Positions 24,945-33,800 of a stretch of DNA of 34,255 nt are shown piece by piece. This DNA is from Clostridia bacterium. GTDB taxonomy: Bacteria; Bacillota; Clostridia; Christensenellales; Borkfalkiaceae. The stretch spans positions 1-34,255 of the forward strand of contig JAFZXN010000016.1 in NCBI GenBank assembly GCA_017616695.1, given 5' to 3'. The notes beneath the pieces were generated by a model. That model worked only from the letters and a program-made list of their open reading frames with translations, was not told where the DNA came from and searched no databases. Numbering within the stretch: position 1 is the stretch's first letter; every line of letters starts with the position of its first letter. The position numbers and the translations under genes are program-made.

Positions 24945-25265
24945 CATGACAAAAGTCAAAGAGGGATTCGAACTGAGGGGTAGTCGCCGACCTAAAAGCC
25001 TATATATTACACTATGGTCGGCGACCAAACGCCATAGTATGGCGTAATAGGGTTCCCAAAAAGTTTTTGTTTGCAAAATATTTTTGGGAAGAGGAGCAAC
25101 CGACTGAACGGTCAAGCGGTTTATGTCAGTAAACCGCTGACAATAAGTCGAGTTGCGACGAGGGCGTGATAGCGAGGTAACGAAAACTATAACGAAGTTG
25201 TAATCAAAATCGAAAAATCGATTTTGCAAAGCTTTTATAAAATTATAAACTAAAGCCGAGCGGAG
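24945..25265. other. Hairpin-rich non-coding block between two tRNA 3' ends
   Basis: I find no credible gene here. The block holds perfect inverted repeats in close succession: GTCGCCGACC/GGTCGGCGAC (24983-24992, 25016-25025), CGCCATA/TATGGCG (25030-25044), TTCCCAAAAA/TTTTTGGGAA (25053-25062, 25081-25090), AGCGGTTTA/TAAACCGCT (25115-25123, 25130-25138) and AAAATCG/CGATTTT (about 25207-25226). At its left end is an inverted copy of the tRNA T-arm (GAGGGATTCGAAC, 24961-24973). It may be a small repeat element or an RNA. Confidence 0.5.
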
Positions 25266-25286
25266 CGAATCCCTCCACTTCCGCCA
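25266..25286 (+). repeat. Direct repeat of the tRNA-Ser 3' end (att-like)
   Basis: These 21 bases are identical to 24890-24910, which cover the T-arm 3' half, the acceptor strand, the discriminator and CCA. The rest of a tRNA is absent. A duplicated tRNA 3' end is what site-specific integration into a tRNA gene leaves behind. Confidence 0.8.
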
Positions 25287-25805
25287 GAAGGAACTAATAC
25301 GAACACCGAGAACAATTCGGAGTTCGTATTATTCTTTTATAACGACTACTTCGGCGTAAAAATAGACCGATGAATACCATAAAACATACCGATAGCCGGG
25401 CGGAAATGCTCGGCTTTTTCATATATAATTTGAACCTTCTTCCCGTTGTTGTGATCGGAGAATACTTTTTCAATGAAGATGGAATCCCTCCGATTTATTT
25501 GCCTTCTCGTTGTGGCTATCGTAGCACGGAGAAAATCGGAAGCCAACAGGAAAAATTATCGCTGAAAGCTTATAAAATACCGAGAGTCGGACTTGATAAA
25601 AAGTTCGGCTCTCCTCTTTTGGCGATAGTCACTATCTCGCACAGCGCTCTTGCGTCCACGCCCCAGCTTTCCGGGCATTATTTTTTTATATGATTATCGA
25701 CTTTTATTTGTTTTCTTGCCGCGCTTTGTTCTCCTTACATAGTTCCGAATTATATGATTTTGCTCGCTTACGCGAGTAAGTTCGCCCCCGACTAAAAGAA
25801 AAAAG
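25287..25805. other. Non-coding or decayed region between the tRNA genes
   Basis: A terminator-like hairpin sits at 25296-25330 (AATACGAAC / GTTCGTATT, followed by ATTCTTTTAT). A long imperfect hairpin (GAGAGTCGGACTT / AAGTTCGGCTCTC, two G-U pairs) lies at about 25591-25622. Open frames here are short and lack ribosome sites. A 66-codon minus-strand frame (25346-25546, with EKVFSDHNNGKKVQIIY) weakly recalls the C-terminal end of large serine recombinases, but I cannot support it as a gene. Confidence 0.35.
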
Positions 25806-25835
25806 AAAAAAGCAAAGCCTGAAATCAGCTTTGCT
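25806..25835 (-). terminator. Terminator of tRNA-Ala
   Basis: Perfect 8-bp stem AGCAAAGC / GCTTTGCT (25811-25818 and 25828-25835), flanked by A and T runs; on the minus strand it ends in TTTTT. Confidence 0.88.
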
Positions 25836-25844
25836 TTTTTATCG

Positions 25845-25920
<76 letters not shown>

Positions 25921-26051
25921 ATGGCGTTAACGGCGGTTTTTCAACCGATGCCGTTATATTATATCACTAAAATAGGATAAACGCAAGAATTTTTTAGCGA
26001 TAAGCGCAATTTTTTCGATAATAATTTTTTACGTCGTATCCGGAACGAAAA

Positions 26052-26079
26052 CGCGGAAGTCGTGAATGCGACTTCCGCG
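26052..26079 (-). terminator. Terminator of the GH127 gene
   Basis: Perfect 11-bp stem CGCGGAAGTCG / CGACTTCCGCG with a 6-base loop, followed on the minus strand by TTTTCGTT. It is nested inside an outer TATCCGG / CCGGATA pair. Confidence 0.75.
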
Positions 26080-26100
26080 AAATATCACCGGATAAAATTA

Positions 26101-29100
26101 TCAATCGTCGTTTTCGACGGATACCGTAAACTCGGTGACGCGGGTTCCCGCGCACATCGAACGAATACCTATCGAGCCGTTACGGTAATCAGAGCCGAGT
26201 TCGTAAACGATGAGCGGATATTTGGAGTTGCCGATAAACACGTACAGTTCCCCTTCTTTCACGACGCAACGGATCTTAATATTACCTGCCGAAAGCCCGA
26301 CGGAGCCGCTGCCGGCAAGTTTGCCGAGGAAGCCGCCGTGCGAATCGAAACCGAACACCGAAACGACGTATTCGCTTGCCGAAGCCGACCTCTCTATCTG
26401 AACGTTGACGGCGGAAATAGAGTCCTGCGCGTCGGCGGGATCGCTTGCGCACAGATAAACGCCCGAATTCAGCACCGAATCGCTGCCGAAAGTTATTCCG
26501 AAAGTAACTTCGCAATCGTCTGCGGAAACGTCGTTTAACATAAGCTTGTATTCTTTATCGGCGCTGAAAAGTATTCCGTAATCGGTAAATCTCGCACCGC
26601 CGTCGCCACCGTAAAGGGTATATTTAGAGCTGTCGTTAAACTCAAAGTCTATCGGTTCTCCGTCGAACGCGACCGTTTTTGCCGACTCGTAAAACCAGAC
26701 GCGCATACCGCCGTTATTCCTGTTGCCGCGGGCAAAGAACGGAACGAGCGTCAGCTTAGCGTTCACGGTCGCGCCGTCGATATCCGCCAAAACGCTCCCT
26801 TTCAAAACGGTGAGCGGGAATCTTTCCGCCGAAACGCCGTCGGGATAGAAAGCAAACTTCGTCCAATCGTAGACGGGCGTAAATTGCGTATCGCCGTTTA
26901 TGGTAAAGAAAACGTCTTTAACGAGGTCGCCGCCGCCTGCGACGTTGTCCGTACTTTCCGCGCAGTAGATAAACGGGCCGTACTGAACGGCGACTTGCCC
27001 GTTATTATATTTAACTTTTTCCTGACGTAAAAGCTTAACTTCTTTATCGAATATTATTTCTACTTTGTCGCCCGCTTTCCATTTTTTATCAAGCTCGATA
27101 TAACCGTCGCCGCCGACAGCCGCATTGACTTTGGCTCCGTTTAATAGCAGTTCATAACCGCTCGCCCAGGAAGGCATACGGAGTTTGAGTTTAAACGCAC
27201 CGTCGCTGTCTATTATAAACGTCGCTTTATTGCCGTCGGGTATATCCGTTCCTTGAATAAGTCGCGCTATAACACCGTTAACGTTAGTTTCCGCCGTGGA
27301 CGCGACGTATTGATTGACGAATATCGTATCGCTCGATTTGGCGTAAATATACGTCGGAAGATAGGCAAAGACCTTCATAAACATCGGCGGGCAACAGGGT
27401 GTTGCACCCGACCAGTTAGGTCTGACGTAGTTGTCGGAAACGAGCGGGTTGGTGTAGTAGAATGCGTCGCCGTGGAGCGAAAGCGAGCCTAAAATGCCGT
27501 TATAGAGTTCGAGTTCCATTACGTCGGCGTATTCGGAAGAGCCGAATATCGAGAACATATTGTCGGCAAAATACGCCATACCCGCGGAAGCGCAGGTCTC
27601 GCAATAACCGTCCTGCGGGAGAACGTAGCTTCCCGCATAGGCTTCGCCGAGCGACGCGCTCGCGCCCGTTCCGCCCGTGACGTATAATTGAGTGCCGACG
27701 ATATTATCCCACAAAGTTTTTGCCGAATTAACGAACGAGAAATTACCCGTATAATTACCGATAGCGGCTATCCCGCTGTACCAGAGATTGGCGCGGACGG
27801 CGTGGCCCAAAGCCTCGCCCATCTCGTCGTGAGTGCATTGATCCTGCGCGTAAACGCCGTAATTGGTCTTTCCGTAACGGTTTTCGCTGACGCCGCGTTT
27901 AGCTATCCAATCGTTGCAGATATCGAGATATTTTCCGTAACGGATATCGAGAACGTAGTATTTGTCGTTTGGCGAAAGCCCCTCGACGCACGAATACGTA
28001 TCTTCCATTTCCTTGACGAGTTGCGGATTATTCTTGTATAAATCGTACATATCGAGCAAGGTCTCTTCGGCGATCTGGTGCGGAGGAACGACGTCGTAAC
28101 CGTTCCCGCCGTACATATAGTCGACGACGAATTCCGCAAAACGCGTGGCGACGTACAATAATCTCGTGTCGCCCGTAGCCTTGTACCAACTGACGCCCGC
28201 TTCGACGTAGCAACCGAAGTTATAAAGGTCGTGATTCCATATCGAACCGCCCGACGCCTCGTCGAAAACGCTGTTGCTCTTTAAGAGGTTGTAAGTCGAG
28301 AAGAAGCCGTCGATGACCTTGCCTTTATAGTCGGTGCCCGTAGTGGTGAGCGCGGCGGCGTAAATCCTGTCAACGTAAGAAGAAAGCCTTTCTTTCAATC
28401 TTACCGCGGCGGGAAGCGTTTCGACGCGTTTGGAATTTTCAATAATGAAATTGCCGGCCGCCTGTATCGTGCCCATGATAAGACCTTCACGCCACGGCTC
28501 GACGCCCCAATCCCAAGCGCCTGTCTTTTTGCCGATCAGTCTGTTGGCGCCGCTCGGGATAAGTATCTCGCCCGCGTGCGCGCTCAGATTGCCGAGCCAC
28601 TGCCGTTCGCCTCTTGCCACCCTGTCGAAGTTATCGAAAGAGTGCGAGTATTCGAACATATCGAAAATATAGTTTATGGTATAATCGGAATACTGCCCGA
28701 TGAGCTTGCTCCAGAAACCGCTGTTGACGGTCACTTCGTTAAGCTGAAGGTCGCGTATCTCGCCGTACGAATATTTCAAACTTTCAATTTTCACTGTATA
28801 AACCTCTGTTTTGCCCGTTTTTGCCGAACGGACGGTAATCTTTACGTCGTCGCCTGCTACGGAAATATCGATATCGTCTTCCGATGAAAACGCGGTAGCG
28901 GAAACGTCATTAGCCGTCACGCCGACGGTAGTAAGGTAATTATAGTCGAAATTCGTCGGGTAAAAGCCCGTAATCTCCTTACCGTTTATCTTGATAGAAC
29001 GCAAAAGCGCGTCCTTATCGTTGGCTATCTGCCACTTTTCTTCGAGGTAGTTTTCAACGTTTATCCTTTCGTCGTCGGTCAAAGCCCTGTCAAAGACGAT

Positions 29101-29856
29101 AAGCTCGCTCAGATAGCCGTCGAAACTGTCGTTCCCCGTGCCGCCGAGATTGACTATCATACCCGTATCGGCATAAAGAGGCCCTTTGAAGGTGGATTCG
29201 CACCAGCCGTTTATATAGCTGTAGCCCGTACCGCCGGTCCTTACGCCGTTAAGAATGACGGGCACGTCGGTATCGAAAGGCACCCTCGCCTGATGATAAG
29301 TCACGCCGCCGCCCACGGAGCGCGCACCCCAACCGAAGTTGAAACCGCTTTCCACGTTGAAAAACCAGTTATGGTCGTAAGGGCTTGCCGAAAGGCGCGA
29401 GAAAAGCTCGTTGTAGCCGTCAGTCTTATTTGCCTGAAGTACGGCGAAAACGGTCATATCTTTAAGATAAAAGCCGCGCGTGCCGCTGAATCTCATATAA
29501 CTCGTGTTATAAAACCTTACGGCGGGCAATCCCTTGGCGTTCAAAGAATAGACGGGCTTTCTCGAAGAGTCCGTCTGCGTGGCGGCGGTGACGACTCCGC
29601 TCAAAGTGGGTTCGGCAAGGTTTTGCCATTCGGATACGGCCTGTCCGTTGTCAAGATCGAGCGTAGAAGCGTCGAGGCGTATCTGTAGACCTTCCATTTC
29701 GGCGATATTAAAGCTTTCCGCCTTAACGTCTGCCTGCGTGAAAAAGGCAAAAGCGCCCGAAACAGCCGTTGCCGCCGCAACGACGAGCGCGAAGAATAAA
29801 AGCTTTTTCGCTCTTATAAAAATCGTTTTGCGGGAAGTACCCGTTCTTATTCTCAT
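26101..29856 (-). CDS. Secreted multidomain GH127 beta-L-arabinofuranosidase
   Basis: The start is placed at 29856 (MRIRTGTSRKTIFIRAKK) because AAAGGAG lies eight bases before it; a longer frame from 29922 lacks a site. The 1251-residue protein has a signal peptide (to about residue 45), a LamG/concanavalin-like domain (52-275), a small Ig-like domain (276-360), the GH127 catalytic region (about 370-975) and a C-terminal concanavalin-like domain (1066-1251). The GH127 active site is intact by motif: Glu753 and Cys755 in GYCETCAS, Cys821-Cys822 in TPCCPP, and Glu738 in GEAYAG as candidate acid/base. In this family the Zn-bound Cys is the nucleophile, and the enzymes release L-arabinofuranose from plant glycans such as hydroxyproline-linked arabinans. 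No membrane anchor is present, so it is probably released. It diverges from an AraC regulator, which likely controls it. Confidence 0.92.
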   Translation of the reverse strand: MRIRTGTSRKTIFIRAKKLLFFALVVAAATAVSGAFAFFTQADVKAESFNIAEMEGLQIRLDASTLDLDNGQAVSEWQNLAEPTLSGVVTAATQTDSSRKPVYSLNAKGLPAVRFYNTSYMRFSGTRGFYLKDMTVFAVLQANKTDGYNELFSRLSASPYDHNWFFNVESGFNFGWGARSVGGGVTYHQARVPFDTDVPVILNGVRTGGTGYSYINGWCESTFKGPLYADTGMIVNLGGTGNDSFDGYLSELIVFDRALTDDERINVENYLEEKWQIANDKDALLRSIKINGKEITGFYPTNFDYNYLTTVGVTANDVSATAFSSEDDIDISVAGDDVKITVRSAKTGKTEVYTVKIESLKYSYGEIRDLQLNEVTVNSGFWSKLIGQYSDYTINYIFDMFEYSHSFDNFDRVARGERQWLGNLSAHAGEILIPSGANRLIGKKTGAWDWGVEPWREGLIMGTIQAAGNFIIENSKRVETLPAAVRLKERLSSYVDRIYAAALTTTGTDYKGKVIDGFFSTYNLLKSNSVFDEASGGSIWNHDLYNFGCYVEAGVSWYKATGDTRLLYVATRFAEFVVDYMYGGNGYDVVPPHQIAEETLLDMYDLYKNNPQLVKEMEDTYSCVEGLSPNDKYYVLDIRYGKYLDICNDWIAKRGVSENRYGKTNYGVYAQDQCTHDEMGEALGHAVRANLWYSGIAAIGNYTGNFSFVNSAKTLWDNIVGTQLYVTGGTGASASLGEAYAGSYVLPQDGYCETCASAGMAYFADNMFSIFGSSEYADVMELELYNGILGSLSLHGDAFYYTNPLVSDNYVRPNWSGATPCCPPMFMKVFAYLPTYIYAKSSDTIFVNQYVASTAETNVNGVIARLIQGTDIPDGNKATFIIDSDGAFKLKLRMPSWASGYELLLNGAKVNAAVGGDGYIELDKKWKAGDKVEIIFDKEVKLLRQEKVKYNNGQVAVQYGPFIYCAESTDNVAGGGDLVKDVFFTINGDTQFTPVYDWTKFAFYPDGVSAERFPLTVLKGSVLADIDGATVNAKLTLVPFFARGNRNNGGMRVWFYESAKTVAFDGEPIDFEFNDSSKYTLYGGDGGARFTDYGILFSADKEYKLMLNDVSADDCEVTFGITFGSDSVLNSGVYLCASDPADAQDSISAVNVQIERSASASEYVVSVFGFDSHGGFLGKLAGSGSVGLSAGNIKIRCVVKEGELYVFIGNSKYPLIVYELGSDYRNGSIGIRSMCAGTRVTEFTVSVENDD

Positions 29857-29915
29857 ATATAATACTCCTTTGCCCGAGTGAGAGCAATTATTTTCAGGTT
29901 GACGTTTTATATTCG

Positions 29916-29944
29916 TGGACAAAAAACGCCGTTTATGTTAAAAT
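29916..29944 (+). promoter_or_regulatory. Promoter of the AraC regulator gene
   Basis: TGGACA at 29916-29921, 17-bp spacer, TAAAAT at 29939-29944. The -10 ends only nine bases before the ATG. No clear promoter was found for the divergent GH127 gene in the same 97-bp interval. Confidence 0.6.
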
Positions 29945-29953
29945 AAATACGTT

Positions 29954-30802
29954 ATGAAATATCTTGTATGGCCTAAAAATAAGCCCATCATCCATTGTGA
30001 ATCGGGTATAGCGAGAACTAAAGAGATCTACCATATCAAGCGCAATATGCCGATGACGGAACTTATGATCTTCACGGAAGGTACGCTGCACGTCAAGCAT
30101 CTCGAAGACTACGCCGTAAGCGAAGGCGAGGCCTTTTTTATGCCGCAGAACGTTCTCCATTACGGCACTAAACCTTCGACTTTCGTCATTCACTGGTTCC
30201 ATTTTATCTTGCCCGATCTTACGATACTTGAAGAAAAGGACGTGACCGAAGAAACGTATATCGGCAATTTCGTTATGCCCATGCGGTCGCGCCCGTCGGA
30301 TATGAGAAACGTACTCAATCTTTGCTATCAGCTCGAGCAGTACGTTTTAACGCCCGAAACGCAGGACGTGAGAAACGCGCTCATGACGGCCATAATATGC
30401 GATCTTGCGATCACGCGCAACCAACTGAAATATCGGTCTTTGCCCGAACATAACAGGCTCAACTCGATAATAAACTTTATCCTTTCCAACCCGCAGACGG
30501 ATCTGAGCGTCAAGTCTTTGGCTGAAAAATTCGGTTACAACGAAAAGTATATTTTCAATCTGTTCAAAGAAAGGCTCGGCATATCGCCCCGCCAATACGT
30601 TATCAGATATAAAATGAATATCGCAAAGAATATGCTTTTGAATTCGGACGACACCGTAGAAGCCATCGCCCTGACGCTTTCCTACGAAAACCCGCAGTAT
30701 TTTATGCGGCTTTTTAAAAAGACGTTCAATATGACGCCTTCGGAACTTCGCAAAAGCTACTCGCGTTCGCTTCAACTGTACCTTACGCCCGAATCACCTT
30801 GA
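29954..30802 (+). CDS. AraC-family transcriptional regulator
   Basis: This 282-residue cytoplasmic DNA-binding protein has an N-terminal cupin-like sensor region (residues 1-150, with ELMIFTEGTLHVKHLEDYAVSE and GEAFFMPQNVLHYG) and a C-terminal AraC helix-turn-helix domain (about 170-270). The latter has DLSVKSLAEKFGYNEKYIFN, LFKERLGISPRQYVIRYKM and the second-helix signature AIALTLSYENPQYFMRLFKK. The family usually senses a sugar and activates nearby glycan-use genes. It diverges from the GH127 gene, so that gene is the likely target, and the LamG protein gene converges on its other side. There is no Shine-Dalgarno sequence before the ATG, and the promoter sits so close that the mRNA is probably leaderless. 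Ligand unknown; arabinose or an arabino-oligosaccharide is inferred. Confidence 0.93.
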   Translation: MKYLVWPKNKPIIHCESGIARTKEIYHIKRNMPMTELMIFTEGTLHVKHLEDYAVSEGEAFFMPQNVLHYGTKPSTFVIHWFHFILPDLTILEEKDVTEETYIGNFVMPMRSRPSDMRNVLNLCYQLEQYVLTPETQDVRNALMTAIICDLAITRNQLKYRSLPEHNRLNSIINFILSNPQTDLSVKSLAEKFGYNEKYIFNLFKERLGISPRQYVIRYKMNIAKNMLLNSDDTVEAIALTLSYENPQYFMRLFKKTFNMTPSELRKSYSRSLQLYLTPESP

Positions 30803-30830
30803 TAAAGCCGTATATCCGCACGTTTTTTTT

Positions 30831-30861
30831 CGCCCCTTGCGCCTTTTCGGCGCAAGGGGCG
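30831..30861. terminator. GC-rich hairpin between convergent genes
   Basis: A perfect 13-bp inverted repeat (CGCCCCTTGCGCC / GGCGCAAGGGGCG, 5-base loop) lies between the stop codons of the convergent araC-type and LamG genes. On neither strand is it followed by a T-run; eight T precede it on the plus strand. It is probably a shared terminator or transcription barrier of non-standard form. Confidence 0.6.
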
Positions 30862-30887
30862 CTCGTTATTGTATTAATATTAAGTTA

Positions 30888-33800
30888 TCAGTCTTCTTTC
30901 TTTCGGACGAACAAAGTCGCGCCGAGAACGGCTATCACGGCAAACGTCGCGCCGCATATACCCATAAGACCGCCGCAACCGCCTTTTTTAGCGGAAGAGG
31001 CAGGCGTTTCCGATCCGTCGTCTGAAGAAACCGTTTCGGAAGTTTCTTCGCTGTCGGTAGCCGAAGTTTCTTCGGGGATCTTTTCCCAGACGGCGTACAA
31101 AGTCGCGTCGTCGTAGAAGATCACGCTGTCACCGTCGTCGTAAGCTTTCTCACCGCCTTCCGAAAGCGCCCAGCCGAGGAAATCGTAACCGTCCTTCGTG
31201 TAAGCGTTTTCGGGAAGCTCGGTCATCTCGAGGGCGTTGATCACGAATCCTTCCATCCGTCCGTTGCCGCCGTTTGCGTTGAAGTTCACGAAACATTCTT
31301 TGAGTATCCAGGTGGCGTACAAAGTTACGTCGTTGCCTTCGCGAAGCCCCGTAAACTCGTACTCGTCGCCGTAGACGCCCGCGCCGTCGGCAGCTATCGC
31401 CCAACCGGCAAAGCCGTAGCCTTTACGGGTGTAAGTGACCGCAGGGAGCTTAGAAGCCACGTCAAAGACGTATTCCGCGTCCTCCATTTCGCCTTCGCCC
31501 CCGTTAGCGTCGAAGCTGACGGTGTAATTTTTGGCCGCCCATACCGCGTAAAGCTCGTAATCGGTCTCGTATTCTTCTACCGTAGCCTGATCGTCAAAGA
31601 CCTTTTCGCCGTCCGCCGAAAGCGCCCAGCCGGCAAAGTCGTAACCCGTTTTTTCAAACGTGCAGGCGGGAAGCGTTCTTTCTTCGGAACTTAAATATAT
31701 GCCGTCCATTTCGCCTCTGCCGCCGTTGGCGTCGAAAGTGACGGAACCCGCTTTTTCCTTCCAACAAGCCGTAAGCGTGATATCTCCGGTATATGCGGGA
31801 AGAACGGTATAAACGTTGTTTTCGCCGTCTTTCCAGCCGAGGAATTCGTAGCCTTCGGCAGAAAGCGCGGGCAATTCGTAATCGGACTTATAGTCGCGTA
31901 CTATCTCCGTAGTATCGTCGCCGTTGATTAAAGTAAGGTTTGCGCTTACGGTGGAACGGCTCATTTCGGTAGCTATGGTCTTTGCGTCGTCGGCATCGAT
32001 AAAGCTTGCGAAAATGCGGAAGTTGTCGAAATAAGCGTTTATTCTTCTGTCGCCTTCGTAAACGGGCCCGCCGAGCGTGAACCAGGCGTTTCCGTTGCGG
32101 AAGCTGTTGGAATGATAAGAAAACTCTCTTACGCTGCCGTCTTTGGCGGAAACGACGAGCGTGCCGTCGATATAAACGCAGACCTCACCGTTCCTTACGG
32201 CGACTACGGTATTGAACCATTCGCCCGGTTTGAACGTGAACGATTTTCCTTGACCGCCCATTACCCAGCCGAGAGCGTTCTCTTCGGCGTTGATATAAAC
32301 GATATCGAAGGAGCTTGCGGAGCTACCCGTATACGCCATGAACGAAATTATCTGCTTGCCGCCGATAAACACGTCGTAAAGCCTCGTCCAGGTATAAGTT
32401 TCGTACTCGCCGACCTTGATATCCAAGGAGAAAGTTATATCGTTAAGTCCGTAGAAATAGTTTTTGTTGAGCTCGCCGCCGTCGTTTCTCGCAATAAGCG
32501 CAGCAGCGTTTCCGTCGAGATACATAGCTCCGTCCACCGCAGCGGGCTGACTCGTGGCGCCGAGGAGCGTTTCGCCCGACGGGAAAGCCGTCATGCCGTA
32601 GCCGCGGACGTTATCGGCGTAAAGGTCTTCGGCGTTATCGAAGGTGTATTCGTCGACCATAAAATCAAACGTATCGAGTCCGTATTCTTCGGCAAGCTGC
32701 GACTTGGTGAGCGCCGACTGATATATCCTTATATCGTCGAACCCGCCGTTGAAATCGGGGTGACCGGTCTCGTAAGCGGACTGACCGAGATAGAAGTGCG
32801 ACGTCTCCGAATGAAGGTCCGCTACGCTCGACCAGTTGGCGGTGAAGCTTCCGACGGCAGAACCGTTGAGATATACCTGGATATTCTGACCGTTGATGAC
32901 GTAAGCCATGTGATACCAGGCGTCGTAAACGGGGTAAATAAGCGAATTGAACGCCTGATTGTTGCCAAACACCCACAAGTAGCACGAACTATAATCGGGC
33001 GCGTAAGGATCGGCTCTGAAAGCTTTGTTGTTTTCGGGTGAGAAAATGCCTATCTGACCGAGATACGGTGCCGCGCCCGTCGGCTGATAGAACCAACCGG
33101 CTATAGTCACCTTGCTCTGACCTTCGAAGACGTCGGTCGGAAGCGACAGGTAGTTTTCAAACGCCGTGCTTTCGGCGTTCATCATTATGCCCTTGCCGTT
33201 TTTGGCGTTCTGCTGCGTGATAAGCCCCGTATTATATACGGTCGCGTCTAAGTAAGTCGTGCCCGCGGTATTCTTGCCGAGAGCCTCCGAGTCCTCGAAG
33301 TCGAGCTGATAGCAAAGCTTTACGGAAGGATCTTTGATACCGTATTCGGAACGTATCTGCTGTTCGGTGAGCGCCGACTGATACACCCTTACGTCGTCGA
33401 AACCGCCGTTGAAGTCGGGGTGATTGGTCTCGTAAGCCGACTGTCCGAGATAGAAATGCGACGTCGCCGAATGAAGTTCGGACACGCTCGACCAGTTGGC
33501 GTTATAAGTTCTCTGGAACTCGCCGTTTTTGTAAATGCTTACTTCCTGACCGTCGATGACGTAAGCCATGTGGTACCAGCTGTCGTTATCGGGGAAGATG
33601 AGCGAGTTGAAGGCTTCGTTGTTGCCGAGCACCCAAAGATAGCAGTTGCTGTGGAAAGACGCGTATTGATCGGCACGGAAAGCTTTATTGTTTTCCGGCG
33701 AGAATATGCCTATTTCCCCGAGATACGGCGACGCGCCCGTCGGATGATAGAACCAACCGGCTATAGTCACCTGCGTCTGCCCCTCGAAAACGGACGTGGG

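Noticed and set aside
24840-25229. 129-codon minus-strand frame ending EGFEPPCPGGQTVFKTASL
   Set aside because: Its C-terminal part is the antisense of the tRNA-Ser gene and its terminator, a common false gene call.
25370-25693. 107-codon plus-strand frame between the tRNA genes
   Set aside because: It has no ribosome site, no recognisable domain, and spans a hairpin. Considered part of a decayed or non-coding region.
26101-29922. Longer GH127 start at 29922
   Set aside because: The extra 22 residues lack a ribosome site and are hydrophilic. The AAAGGAG and signal-peptide position support the start at 29856.
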